In this document: positions 34,900 through 45,639 of the stretch, piece by piece | Numbering within the stretch: the stretch's first letter is position 1 | Layout: every line of letters starts with the position of its first letter | DNA from: Aspidiotus rigidus | Lineage: Eukaryota > Arthropoda > Insecta > Hemiptera > Diaspididae | Direction: 5' to 3' | Length of the DNA: 64,000 bases | Assembly (NCBI GenBank): GCA_035079385.1 | Contig: JAVHKY010000011.1 | Location: 11,178,001 to 11,242,000, forward strand | Program-made: the position numbers and the translations under genes | The notes under the pieces: model-generated | The model's database searches: none | Told to the model about the DNA's origin: nothing | What the model saw: the letters and a program-made list of their open reading frames with translations, nothing else

Positions 34900-35990
34900 C
34901 GCGGGACAAATAGATTATCTCTCAGACAGTGAGCACAGGAAGGGGGGCAAAGTTTGATAATAGGTGAGAATGCCTAAGACGGGTATGTCCTATCCTTAGA
35001 TGGGAGAGCACTATTTCTTCCCGTCTCCATCCTTTGTGAGATGAGAACCAGAGGGTCGGTTCTTCTTCGATTTTGCGTTATTTGTTGTTGGTTTGATCTT
35101 CCTAAATTTTGTTCAGATGCTTCAAGATTGTAATTGAATAGTAAATTTGTAAAGCTTGTGCAGGTGATGGTGTAGGGTCAGTCATTTTAGAGACCTTCGT
35201 CTACTGTCATGAGGTGGAAAGTTAATGTGACCCGGTACCCAGACAAAATGAGCGTGAGATTTCATTGAATCCATAGTGAGAAGAGATAAGTGAATACGTT
35301 GTATACTTGAAGTTGAGCAATGTAACGTACAAAAGGTAGTACAGTGTTGAGTTCAGCTGTATAAATTGAAGTGGAATTTCGTATTTGGTGATCTGTTATT
35401 TGTTTGTTGATGGAGCACGCTCGTGATTTTACGTAATCCACCTGTCAAGCAGAGAGTTTTCGCAATACGTTGTCTAATGATTTCGTTTTTTCTTTTGAGA
35501 ACATCGTCGGTCAGATCGAGGCGAATGACTGGTTGTGGGAAGGGCCAAGGACGAGATTGTGGTCTGGTTTAATTTTTAGGTCGAGGAAATTTTCTAAGTG
35601 TGTGTGGGTATGTCTCGTTGGGGACTCAAGAAAATAAGATTGATGTTAGAAATGATGGACTGATGCAAGGGAAGTTGAGGAGCTTGGGATAAATAAACCG
35701 ACGATAGGAGTGAAGCGGCTCGGCCGCATCTGCACAGAGCCTTAATCCTGGACTGGTTCTAAAAAACAGTCTCAACGATGCTGACAGGACTGGGTCTAAT
35801 AGTGATAGCGCTGTTTCGTGGGCTAAATTGTTGTGATCCTCAGTCGAGTTGGAATTGCGAACCATGCTTTTGCACAACTGTGAATCAGTTTTCGTTTGCA
35901 ACTTGATTTTGTGGGGTCGGATAGATATTAAAAGGGAACCTGTTCTATGGGGAGTTTTTTTTTTAAATTTTCCGTCTACCGTAGCCACTC
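34900..35990 (-). mobile_element. Non-LTR retrotransposon remnant (RT end and RNase H)
   Basis: On the minus strand 35830-35640 encodes LLDPVLSASLRLFFRTSPGL, the LDxxxxxxLRL...RTSP motif after the Jockey-type palm. Further along, around 35400-35200, lie STSIYTAEL and FVWVPGH, both RNase H motifs. Frames are shifted between these. It ends on the right at an AACCTGTTCTATGGGG motif near 35938. Confidence 0.65.
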
Positions 35991-36728
35991 GGCCAAAAAC
36001 CTGGAAAAATTTCGACTCTCGAGCAGCCATAATATATGATGGAAGGGGAACTTGAAGAAATTTCCACTCACGTGTCGTAATGTATGGTAGAGAGGGGACT
36101 CATGGTGTTTGAAGCATTGCATACCTGGTTCATTAAAGAGATAAGCCAATTGGTGTATGAAGCATTGCATCTAGAGTTACTTGAAGGGGATATTCCAATG
36201 CGTGTATTATTTTTCGTTTCTTCGACTCATTTTCAATTATTCTTGAAAATTTTGGCTCAGAAATTAAATTTCAGAGAGAGTAGGTACACGTCAAAGGCGG
36301 CGACAATATATTGAAAGTGAGGAAATTTTGAAAGGAGAATAATGAAATAGAAAGACCAAGTAAAACAGAAAAAAAAACTGAAGGAGACCATAAAAAAAAA
36401 AAAATTGATCTTACGATTTTGGCGGTGCATTGCAAAATTAACGAAGTGATCTTGCAAACTACACATTGTACTTTATCTACTTCATACGAGTAAAGTCAAT
36501 CAAGCTTACCTTGGATAAGCCCGAAATAATCTGATACTGCTCGCCATGCTCAACGTTGCCGGTCTTCCGTCGTACCGTGGAACTAAAATATTTGTCAGAT
36601 GTAAAAAAAACTGAGGAAACCATCAGAGTTGGTTCCAGTATAGCGACAGAATGTGTCCAAGGAGAAGATGAAGTGAAAAAGTACTAGAAGTTACTTCAGA
36701 ATCTCTTTCCTCGTGGAAGCATCCCAGC
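35990..36728. repeat. Dispersed-repeat spacer
   Basis: Contains GACTCTCGAGCAGCCATAAT-type sequence, the GAAGCATTGCAT repeats (36104-36180) that are inverted relative to 26.1 and 49.8 kb, and poly-A runs near 36370 and 36395. No gene seen. Confidence 0.5.
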
Positions 36729-37001
36729 ATGTCGCAGGTCCGAAGTTCAGCTCTAGCATCAAAGTTCGAGGAAGACCTAAGAGATCTGTCCGGCAGTTAT
36801 GCAACTGCCGCATGTGCGGAATCGGAGAAAGCACAGGACGGAGGAGCCCATGCCTTCCAAAACAGAGAAGCGGATAAATATGTGCACATAGAAGACGGTA
36901 ATTCTTGCGGCGAGTGTGTCCAATTCATAGTTGACTTACAACTATTTCTTCGCGGTGTGAGAAACGGATTGAAGAGGACCAGGGAGTTGGGTATTTTTTA
37001 A
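36729..37001 (+). CDS. Unrecognised 90-aa open frame
   Basis: An open frame with balanced, acidic/Ser-rich composition (SKFEEDLRDLSGSY near the start, ECVQFIVDLQLFLRGVRNGL near the end). I recognise no family. It lies between transposon remnants, immediately beside the 3' end of the minus-strand non-LTR element, and could be part of an unrecognised element or chance. Confidence 0.2.
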   Translation: MSQVRSSALASKFEEDLRDLSGSYATAACAESEKAQDGGAHAFQNREADKYVHIEDGNSCGECVQFIVDLQLFLRGVRNGLKRTRELGIF

Positions 37002-37029
37002 TTGAGCGAAGTTGGTTGCACAGTTGAGA

Positions 37030-39293
37030 AGACCAGAGGTTGAGCCACAATGAGGTGCTTTGAACGGTAGAATGATTTTAAGTCATAGACCGTAGAAGAG
37101 GAGCGATCAGTGGTTGAGTGGAGAAGCAAGGCCTGCTTAGCAGCCAGGTCCACTGTGTCGTGTTCCGGTAGACTGATATGACCACGGATCCAGAGGAAAG
37201 CAATTGAAGACAGGGAAGACGTTAAGGTGTGCAGGACTATGAGAATGCGCTATACGATAGGATTGGAAGAGTAAGGGTTTTGTATGGCTTGGAGAGAGGA
37301 GAGAGAGCAACAGGAATTTACAGGGCTGTGGGAGAAGTGTGAGGTGAGTAAGGCAGGTATAGATGGCAGATAGTTCGGCAGAATATATGGAGGTTGAGTT
37401 TTTCAAACAAAAGTGTGAGATAGAAGTAGCCAGTGTTAGGGCCTAATTTGGAACCATCTGTAAAGCACAGGTTGTGAGAAAGGAAGTCGTTATCAATAAT
37501 GTCTTTAATGTATCTTATATAGATTACATTGGCCGATTATGGTTGGTTGCTGGGTCGTGGCAAATGAGAAGTGATGAAGATGTCCATGGAGGGGTGGATG
37601 AGAAGATGGGGAGAAGGGGCTGGAATTCGAGATGGCAGTCAAGATGAGATTCTAATAAGAAGAGTAGAGAATTTTGGGAGAGAAGGTAGGAGATGGGGAA
37701 ACTGGGCTGAAGAAGCGAGGAAATTGGCTGTAATCGATAATGAGCGGAATTCTAGAGGGGGAATATCTGCATCAGCGCATAGGCTGAGCGTGGGGCTAGT
37801 CCGTAAGGCACAGAGAGCTAAACGTAGTGCTGTAGATTGAATTGTATCTAGGAATTTTAGGAAGTACTTATAGGACTGTCTGTAGATAGGGGACCCGTAG
37901 TCCAGTTGAAAAAGAATTGATGAGTTGTATAGTTGAAGGAGGAGCTTGCACCTGCAACCAGGCAGTGCGAGTGTGGGATAGATATTTAAGGACATTTAGA
38001 GAATTTAGACATTTGGCTTTTGGCGAAGGTAAGGCCGAGAAATTTAGTGGAGGGTTGAAAACTGAAGTTCTGTAGGATGAGTTGGAAGGGGGAGGAAGAT
38101 GTAAGTGGTTTTTACAGAATATAATTAGAACGGGTTTTTGCTAGAGACTTGAAATCTACGGTGCGAGGCCCAAGAGGAGACCTTATCGAGGGCGAGTTAG
38201 AGAGGACGAGCTGCTCTTTTGGATTTGCGGAAGCGAGGGAAACGTTGAAGTCGTCTGCAAAAAGACGTTTGGTGGGGGGAAAGGGGCCACCGTTTATTAT
38301 ATCATTATGGCAATTAGAAAGAGAGGAACATTCCAAACCTCTCCCTGGGGGACGCCATTATGAAAGTAGTGGTTATGAATTGGAATTGTTATGGATCTGT
38401 CATGGAGGAAAGATTGAAGGAGGGAGAGTAAATAGCCACGAAGGCCTGTCTCAAATAATTTAGAGAAAATGTAATGTCGTCAAACACGGGGAACACTTCC
38501 TGAAGATCAGAGAATATTGTGTAAAGGAGAGAGTTATTACGGAATGATTCTTCGATTTGGAGGTTCAGGTAGGAGATGGCTTTTAAAGTGTTTCTTAATT
38601 TACGGAAGCCGTATTGACCAGGAGATAAGATATCGTTGGATTCGAGAAACCAGAATAATCTTTTGTTGAGGATTTTTTGAAAGAGTTTGTAAGATGAAAG
38701 GAGGGAGGGATTTTTTCTAGGTCTTAGATTCTAGGCTGAGGAGTATACTCCTTGGAGAAGGATGGAGTTGAACAGGGAGAGAAGGTAATGAGGGGAGCTG
38801 AGGTGGAGGTTTTTTAGCATACAGCGTGAGTGTTGTCAGAGCTGGGTGCAGTTTTTTAAAGATTCGTTTAAATGGTAGAGTCGAGTTCGGATGGGGAGGT
38901 AAGGAGATTGTAGAGGAGGGCGGAGAGGTCCGAGTTGAAGGAATAGGGGTGAGCTTCCGCTTGGGATTCGAGATTGAGAAAGTCATTGTCATAGTTTGAA
39001 TCAGCTGGTACTGCTGAAAAGTGGGAAGCAAGGAGTTCAGAAATATCCTGGGGCAGGAAAACAGTAGTTGAGTCTGATTCGGATTTTAGGTGAGGGATAG
39101 ACGGAAACGAAGATTTGGTCGCTAATCTCTTTATACCCTTCCACATAGAGGAGGTGGACGGGGGCTTATTGATACCCGCGACAAATGAACCCCTAGACCG
39201 TTTTTTGGCCAAACGAATTAGAGCTCTAGCTAGGCCTACGCACGCGGACTGGTAAACTTGACGAATAGGGAGCGGTGCCACTGGTCTACGCAC
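37030..39293 (-). mobile_element. Non-LTR retrotransposon (Jockey/I group), RT plus RNase H
   Basis: From right to left on the minus strand there are: a linker with RLAKKRSRGSFVAGIN and SSMWKGIKRLA (39200-39110); an RT palm with NGVPQGE (about 38355) and RLFADDFNV (about 38250-38280, the catalytic ADD box); the post-palm FQLDYGSPIY and LRLALCALRTSPTLSLCADA (37930-37770); then an RNase H with LCFTDGS (about 37465) and STSIYSAELSAIY (37400). Frames shift several times and the endonuclease is missing, so it is a 5'-truncated inactive copy. It is related to the 30170-30560 and 34900-35990 remnants. Confidence 0.85.
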
Positions 39294-39374
39294 ACCTCAG
39301 CGGCAAGGTGCCGGCCTTATACACGCAGGTACTGGATGAGTGAGAGATGCTGCGTCCTGTGCGCCGACTAAATC

Positions 39375-39720
39375 ATGACGGACTTCGAAGTATCTATCAT
39401 CAACGCATGTAGAGACGTATTCCCACAAGTTCCCATATCGGCATGTTACTTTCACCTGGGCCAGATCATATACCGACGAATCCAAGACCCCGGGTTGCAG
39501 GCTGAGTACAGAATAATCCAGAGGACCGGACAATTCTAAAACGAACAAGGCTTCATGGAAATATGTGTTACGGAATTAGCGTTAGGCAAAAAAATGAAAG
39601 ATGCGCCCGCTAGGAAATGGATCGACTTGCAGGCACGGATCGAAGCTATTGCGGGCGATTACAACAGGCCCAGGCTGGAGTATTTAAGAGCATGGGGCGC
39701 CCATGTAACCATCTCGTGAA
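39375..39720 (+). mobile_element. MULE transposase fragment
   Basis: An open stretch 39375-39539 reads MTDFEVSIINACRDVFPQVP, then ISACYFHLGQIIYRRIQDPG, the conserved TDFE...CxFHxxQ core of the MULE transposase domain common in insect FLYWCH-linked proteins. After a stop and shift, DLQARIEAIAGDYNRPRLEY (about 39628-39690) fits the C-terminal part of the same family. Catalytic regions upstream are missing. It abuts the non-LTR element at 39293. Confidence 0.7.
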
Positions 39721-40030
39721 ATTAACAAAGTGTGTAAATTAATTAAATTTTTTTAGGAAAAATTAATGTTATAGAAATTGTCGTTAGACATTTTTGCAGT
39801 ATAAAAAAAATGTTTAGAAAAAATTGATTTTAGAGAATTTGTCATTAGAGAAGTTAGCAACGTTTTAGAGAAAATTGAGTTTAGAGAATTTGTCGTTAGA
39901 GCAAATGTATTAGAGAAAACGTCGCACAATCGATCAATTCGAAGGATTTTTTCGGAGACTATCTTGGTGACTTTATTCTTAAATAAGTATTTTATTATTG
40001 AGTTATACATCATTTTACCCATTCCCATCT
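39721..40030. repeat. Internally repetitive TTTAGAGAA tract
   Basis: Imperfect units such as AAAATTGATTTTAGAGAATT, TGTCATTAGAGAAGTT and AAAATTGAGTTTAGAGAATT repeat over about 200 bases right after the MULE fragment. It could be the subterminal region of that element. The minus-strand open frame here follows from the repeats. Confidence 0.5.
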
Positions 40031-40044
40031 TCTTTCACGTTCGG

Positions 40045-40360
40045 AACCACCCAACTGTCCAAAATGTCTCTTCAATACAATAGACATAAATTATATATTT
40101 ACATGCCCTGAACTTACAACTTTACGAAACTCACTAAACATACCCCACTCTAGAATACAAGCACTCAAAAATGACACCTCATACACAGAACTCGTACAAT
40201 ACCTAACCTCAGCCGAACTTTTCTCTCAACTCTAAAACCTTTAACTATCTATAAAATTATAGTAAAATCAGCCTTTAAGATGACTGCACCTTTAATGTAA
40301 TACTGTATATCAAGCTAATAGCCCAAAGCGTAGCTTAAAAGCTTGTAAAAATAAAAAAAT
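40045..40360 (+). mobile_element. 3' end of a non-LTR retrotransposon (plus strand)
   Basis: EPPNCPKCLFNTIDINYIFT and CPEL (40046-40120) match the zinc-binding C-terminus of the minus-strand element at 21.1-21.4 kb. The tail CAAGCTAATAGCCCAAAGCG and AATAAAAAAATAATAAA mark the 3' end. Only about 315 bp remain, a strongly 5'-truncated copy. Confidence 0.75.
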
Positions 40361-41127
40361 AATAAACAGAAAAAATAATTGATAATAGTTTATTGTTGAT
40401 TTGAGGTGTATGCCTATAATTAGAGGTGATCGAGAATTGAGTCTCTCAACTTAATTTTCATTATTATTAGTCGTACTCGATGGTGAAAATCTCGAGTTTG
40501 AATGAATTAAGGACAATTTTCTGGTCTTCATCAAGTGTGCTGCGAGACTCTTGGTGACTTCATTCTTAAATTTATATAACTTTTATAGTAGTTTATAGTT
40601 GATTTGAGGTGTCCCAGAGGCGATGGGAGTATAATTTTCGATTGCTTTTCAAATATAAATAATATTTCTCATTTTGGATTAAATAAAATAAAATCATTAT
40701 TTTTAGGTTTCCTTATTAGATCATGGGTACTCTTACTCGGTTATCAGTTTGATGTGACGTGATAGTGATAGACTTTATTAACTCAGTTTCACTGTTCATT
40801 ATGTACAAATATTTAGTTGGATTGATAAGTGATTGGTATTTATTCTAAAAAAAAAAAGAGTGACTCTTCTAATGACGCTACTACGCGAGTGTTTTTTACT
40901 ATGCCACCGAATAATCACTTCGAAAAAAAATGAAGAAAAACCTGAACTGGATGATGACAACTTGACAAGTAGGTGGTCGAACTGAATATTATTCGGTAAA
41001 AGCTGAAGAAAATGAACAAGATGAATGATATTTATAGAAGTATTTACCAAAAAAAATTTAAAAAAATAAGGAATCAATTGTATTTGAGAATTAAATGAAA
41101 ATAAAAGAGAGAAATGAGAGAGGATAA
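40361..41127. other. AT-rich spacer without a recognised gene
   Basis: It contains a partial internal duplication around TTTATTGTTGATTTGAGGTG (40390) and TTTATAGTTGATTTGAGGTG (40580). No coding or transposon signature was found. Confidence 0.4.
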
Positions 41128-41249
41128 AAAGTCGAGGAAAAAAAAGAAGAGGAAAAAATAGAACCTAGGTATTTTATCGAATGGTTTTTGTGTAGCTGTG
41201 ATGCTCGAAAAAATCTTGAAAACAAAAATCAAAACTTATAACATTTCGA

Positions 41250-41585
41250 GTGTACAAAATAGGTATCGAAAACTGTTGCAAGACTGAAACAATTCCGATC
41301 GCTAGAGGAACTTTCTTCGAGTTCGCACACCAGAAAATGTTTGAGAAACTCTGCGAAATATTGTACAAAGGGAAGAATTATTTTTTCAGATTGGTACCTA
41401 CTCTGTTTGCTAAACGAGTCGTGTGCAACGTATGGTACAGAATTTTTCAAAATGAATGTTTAATGAAGGAACTGTACTTAACCTGGTACAGAGCTGAATA
41501 TTTTCTCGTGAAGCATGCATTGAAAACCTTCATTATTTTTTCAACTGGTTTAATCCTTTTCACGACGATCGAGTCTTATTTGTGA
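41250..41585 (+). CDS. Unrecognised 111-aa open frame in duplication copy 2
   Basis: The open frame has an amphipathic, Phe/Tyr/Lys-rich sequence (FFEFAHQKMFEKLCEILYKG, then LFAKRVVCNVWYRIFQNECL) and a C-terminal hydrophobic stretch (IIFSTGLILFTT) with a possible membrane anchor. The corresponding region of copy 1 (about 19280-19600) is broken by stops and shifts, while the third relative near 27530 keeps a similar LFAK...KE...F.K pattern. I recognise no family. It may be an exon of a gene family whose borders I cannot fix, or a decayed element. Confidence 0.3.
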   Translation: MYKIGIENCCKTETIPIARGTFFEFAHQKMFEKLCEILYKGKNYFFRLVPTLFAKRVVCNVWYRIFQNECLMKELYLTWYRAEYFLVKHALKTFIIFSTGLILFTTIESYL

Positions 41586-42882
41586 ACCAATAAACCATTT
41601 CATAGTTTCGACAATACTCTAACCATAAATTACGAAGGAAACAACACATATGTATTGTCGTTTACCTATTTGCTCGTGTTCTCATGTATCTAGTGGAAAA
41701 TCTTCCTGAAACCTTACTCGTATAAATATCGCAATTTTTCACTATGATTCTTCATTGTACAAGTTCAGTAATTTCTGATCACTTTATAAGTCTTGAGTAT
41801 TTTATTGTACTTATTCGAGAATTCATTTGGTTAGTTCCAGAGAATTTTATTTCCTTTCTGTTTTAAAAAAAAAAGTTAGGTATTTTATTCAATTTTTTTC
41901 GTTTTTTCTTTCAGTATTATTAAGGAATTTAATTTTTTTTTTTTAATTTTTATTTTATTGTGTATTTATTCCCGTAGGCTTACATGCATTAGGAATTTTA
42001 CTAAATTCTTTTTCGAATTAGGCATAAAAATATTTTCTTAATATTCGGTTTCAAAATAGGAGTGAGTGTAAGGTTCCTTAGATATATATGATTATGTTGA
42101 CGTTCAAGTATAATCATTATCATTCGAAGTATTTAATTTCGTATCATACTCGACTGCGACTCATTCAAATTCTAAATCTTATTTTTTTTCTTTTTTACCA
42201 TTTTGGTAGAGTCAAGAAGAGCCCAGTGAAATTATAGGGAGGCTCGGCCAATTTCTTTTTACCAAGAACAGGAGGGGTCTTGCATAACTTATAGAGAGGA
42301 AAGAGAGTCGAAAAGCAGGAGGAGAGGAGAGAAGTCAGTAGGGTAGAATAAAATGTCTGATAGTTAAGCAGAATATATATGGGGCCACGATACAGCCATG
42401 CAATCATCTAATCCCTGATTTTGAATTACAGAAGGGGTTAGTTTTTACCCGTAAATACCATTTTTGATCTGATCCATGTTTTTTTCGTAAAAGCTGTACA
42501 AAATTTTCAAACGGGGGGACTATACAATAAAATTGTGACTTCCTCAATGAAGAAAGCAAGTTTCTAGACAAGTATGAGTGGTAAGGAATAGAATTTGATG
42601 GAATTAGATGGTATTTATGTTTAGTACTCACTCCTCCCTAATTTTTTCCTCTTATTCCCTACTTTGGTGTGTAAGTTATTAATCGACGATTTCATTAATT
42701 TTATAAAACTGATGGGTAATTGAAGGAAATAAAACTGAGACATAGGCTATGATATAAAATTGAATATTTTAAATGATCATTAAATTTTGTTTAATATTTA
42801 AGGACACGTACTTATCAATAGGACATGATATTTTTTTCTCTTTTTGACTTCTTTCAACGTAAAATTGCTAGATCCGGAACTA

Positions 42883-43007
42883 TACTCTGTTCACATTGAG
42901 AAAGGATAGAAAGTAGTACCTCGAGAACAGAATGGTAGATTGAAATTACCTGGAGCGTTCCGTTTTCAAGGTACTACTTTCTATCCTTTCTTAACGTGAA
43001 CGGAGTA
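42883..43007. mobile_element. TA-target MITE with 40-bp inverted repeats
   Basis: The arms TATACTCTGTTCACATTGAG... (42881-42920) and ...TTAACGTGAACGGAGTATA (42970-43009) are near-perfect inverted copies. Removing the element and one TA leaves GGAAC-TA-ATACAATTCGG, the same length as GGAAGAAATACAATTCGG in copy 1 (about 22637), so copy 1 is an empty site. A TA duplication fits Tc1/mariner-like mobilisation. Confidence 0.85.
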
Positions 43008-43170
43008 TAATACAATTCGGTTCCCTTTTTCTCTACGTTCAGATAAAATTGTTCCCGGTAAGCATGTTAAGACCAAATTTCTGGCACGCTCTTCTCAGGA
43101 ATTAGAATAGAAAATTTTCTCTTAGCTAGTTTTAACTAACCGCAACGTTATTTTAGGTGAGTACGGTACA

Positions 43171-43592
43171 ATGAAAAACTACCAAGTTCTCACACTCACG
43201 TTGTTGGTGCTTTTTGGAAGCATAAATGCGAAAAATTTTGGGTCATACAAGGATGGAATGATTCATTACAATTCAGGTCAGTATATTATCTTACTTTACT
43301 ACTGTCTTATTGTTCAAATTATGCATTCACTTTTGAAGCATAGCATAAATCGTAATCGTAAGGTGTTCGAAAATACGATGTCTTTTTAGTTCTGAAAGAA
43401 AATAAGTTTCGTGATCTTCATGAATCATAATCAAATTTTTCTTCGTTTACAGGTCTGGTAAAAATGATGACTAGATCAGCCATGTTGAGCTATATCGTCT
43501 ATGAAAATGGTGTGTATGCGCAACCCGACGACGACCAAGTTGTACCCGCTCCGACGCCTCCAGGCCCTGACCAAGTTGTACCCGGAAGTTAA
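43171..43592 (+). CDS. Putative small secreted protein, two exons (paralogue 2)
   Basis: Exon 43171-43276 and exon 43453-43592 join across a 176-base intron (GTCAGT...TTTACAG) to encode 81 aa. The signal peptide is MKNYQVLTLTLLVLFGSINA. The mature part differs from paralogue 1 by Trp to Gly after NF, several changes around the MTRSAMLSYIVYENG segment, and a longer proline-rich tail (QVVPAPTPPGPDQVVPGS). The tail length change is in frame and both stops are at the end of the repeat, so two coding frames have survived the indels that break other parts of the duplicated block. Function unknown. Confidence 0.55.
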
Positions 43593-43736
43593 TTGGAAAG
43601 TAGTACGACTACAACAATAGTTTAAATAATGACTATCGCATTTTTAATATTTTATTGCTCTATCTTCCTCATTCAGTCATTAAGATATGAAAATATAATA
43701 ATAATAATTAAGTAAATAAATATAAGAGAAAAAGAA

Positions 43737-43870
43737 ATGGCTCTTCCTGCACAATGTTTAAAATTTTATTTATGGTTACTTTTGGAGCAGCCTGTAAGAG
43801 CACAGGCTATTGGAGACGTCCGAGTGGAAACCATAAATATAATTTCGATAGCGTGCTGGAAGAGCCTTTT
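43737..43870. mobile_element. Hairpin MITE 3' of paralogue 2
   Basis: Same element as at 23347-23482 (GGCTCTTCCTGCACA ... GAAGAGCCTTTT), at the orthologous position in duplication copy 2. Confidence 0.7.
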
Positions 43871-44342
43871 ATTTCTTTTCATTTTATATCAGTAATACAT
43901 TGTACGCAAAAAAGTATATTCGTATATTTAAAGTAAATGAAATGAGAGTTTCTTAACGGAGTTCATTGAAGAATGTAGGGAACAAGATTCGTCCACTGAC
44001 TGCACAGAATTCATTTCTTCAATAGACATCCCTAACCCAAGGGGAAAAATCTTGTTGAAGCTCTAAATTCTTCAAGTTCCACCTTTCTTTACACTCAAAA
44101 TTATTTATTAAATTACAAACCGCACAGAAAGTACCCTATTCAAAGGTACGAATTAAAAAAATTAGATGGATGTCCCGAGTCCTCTAGAGCCTGAAGTTTT
44201 TCGAAGTCCTGAAAATCATGACGTGACAACTTGAACGCGGTACAATTTCAAGGAAGCCGTCGTCTTTTCAAGTCCCCCTCTTATCATATATAGCTCGGAG
44301 GTCGGAATTTTCTTAAGTCCCCCTCCTATCATAAAGCTAGAG

Positions 44343-45298
44343 CAGGCGTGTCAAACTCATATCTAGAGCTAGGATTCCTCGGTTTTTGTCGAATGAGTTC
44401 GCTAACGGGCAGATCAGTAGAAATGAAATAGGAGTACGTTTCATAGTGGTAGGGACCCATAAAAAAATTTTTATTTAACGGAAAAAAACCGAAAACCTTT
44501 TCAAGTACCGAAAACAGGCATAAAACCGAAAATGACCGAAATGGTGAAATTTATCAAAACAGTAGAAAAAAACAGTACATAGCGAACAATTTTGAGAAAT
44601 GGAAGTACAGAAACGATGCAAAAGATGAAAAAAACTGTGTTACTCATCTACTCCAGTCGACGTAGAACGTTCGTTCTCCGATTGTAAATAATATTCTTAT
44701 GGACAGAAGACACTCTTTCACACAAGATAACCTCGAAAAGCACATTGTCGTGCTCTTCAAGAAGCAGTTTTTGTAAAAATGTCAAAATTTCAGAAAAATT
44801 TGTATCATTTTTAATTTTTTTTCTATTTTACCGAATAAAACCGAAAATGAGATTTCTTAAACCGATTTTCAATGTTTTTACAACCGAAAAATCCGAGCTC
44901 TACTCATATCATAGTGCGGGCCGCATTGCAGTCTTCATCTTGCTTGCGGGCCACAGATTAAACCTATAGAATACGAAAAATTTCTCATCTTTGATGTACG
45001 AGTGTAACTACAAGCTTTCCTGTCACCAAAAAGTCAAGATAAACAGCTGCGAATTATAATATTGTGTTCTTGTATAACAATTTTAAAATTTCGCCTCATA
45101 ATGGAGGAAACTATTGATAAGACAAAAAAAAAAGGTTCATTCCGATTGGGAAGATTTTTGACAGCGTTTTGCTGATGTTAATAGTGTGAAAAAAAGTTAA
45201 ATTCTAGTTTTAAGAATTTAATTTTTTTTCTCCGGATTCTAGAAGCTGGACGCGGGCCGCACTTCACCATGTCGCGGCCCGCGTGTTTGACATGCCTG
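44343..45298. mobile_element. hAT-type non-autonomous element (copy 2, with nested insertion)
   Basis: Starts CAGGCGTGTCAAACTC and ends GTGTTTGACATGCCTG, flanked by AGCTAGAG at 44335-44342 and 45299-45306. It is interrupted by the 539-bp element at 44364-44902. Without the insert it aligns end to end with 23976-24384. Confidence 0.85.
44364..44902. mobile_element. Nested hAT-like element with ACCGAAAA-rich interior
   Basis: Inverted ends TAGAGCTAGGATTCCTCGGT and ACCGAAAAATCCGAGCTCTA, flanked by the 8-bp duplication CTCATATC (44356-44363, 44903-44910). The interior repeats ACCGAAAA-type motifs many times near both ends, which may be subterminal transposase-binding sites. Copy 1 has a single CTCATATC at the same spot (empty site). 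No transposase is encoded. Confidence 0.9.
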
Positions 45299-45545
45299 AG
45301 CTAGAGGGTCGAAATTTTTCTGAGTTCCGCTCCTATCATATATAGCTCGAGAGTCGAAATTTTTCCAACTCCCCCCCCCCCTCCTATCATATATAGCTCG
45401 AAGGTAGGAATTTTTCTAAGTCTCCTTCCTATCATAATTATATGGCTAGAGCTTAGAAATTTTTCCAAGTCCTCCTCCTATCATAATTATATAGCTCGAA
45501 AACCTATATTTTTCCGAGTCCCCCTCCCCTCTCCATGACGTCATC
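45299..45545. repeat. Tandem array of the CTCCTATCATATATAGCTCG unit
   Basis: Four to five units of about 55-60 bases, consensus TCGAAATTTTTCCAAGTCCC then CCTCCTATCATATATAGCTC. The same unit is scattered through the window on both strands (for example 12650, 24400, 28690, 29940, 36000, 47630, 49300, 63170 and 63690-63990). Often it is next to TGACGTCA cassettes, suggesting both are parts of one large repeat family. Confidence 0.75.
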
Positions 45546-45639
45546 AACCTCGCTCGCGCCCGCGGACGAAAATTTCCTGGAAGTACCCCCAACAAAAGGG
45601 ATAACGGGTTCCCCGCTAATATAGGAACATATTTTCAGG

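Larger units (their letters stand above)
41128..45370. repeat. Segmental duplication, copy 2
   Basis: Matches 19147-24472 in order. Differences include the absence of the roughly 1.8 kb non-LTR-containing block, a 125-bp MITE (42883-43007) inserted at a TA, and a 539-bp hAT (44364-44902) nested in the shared hAT element. The right border is near 45370, where copy 1 is broken by the Penelope insertion. Confidence 0.85.
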
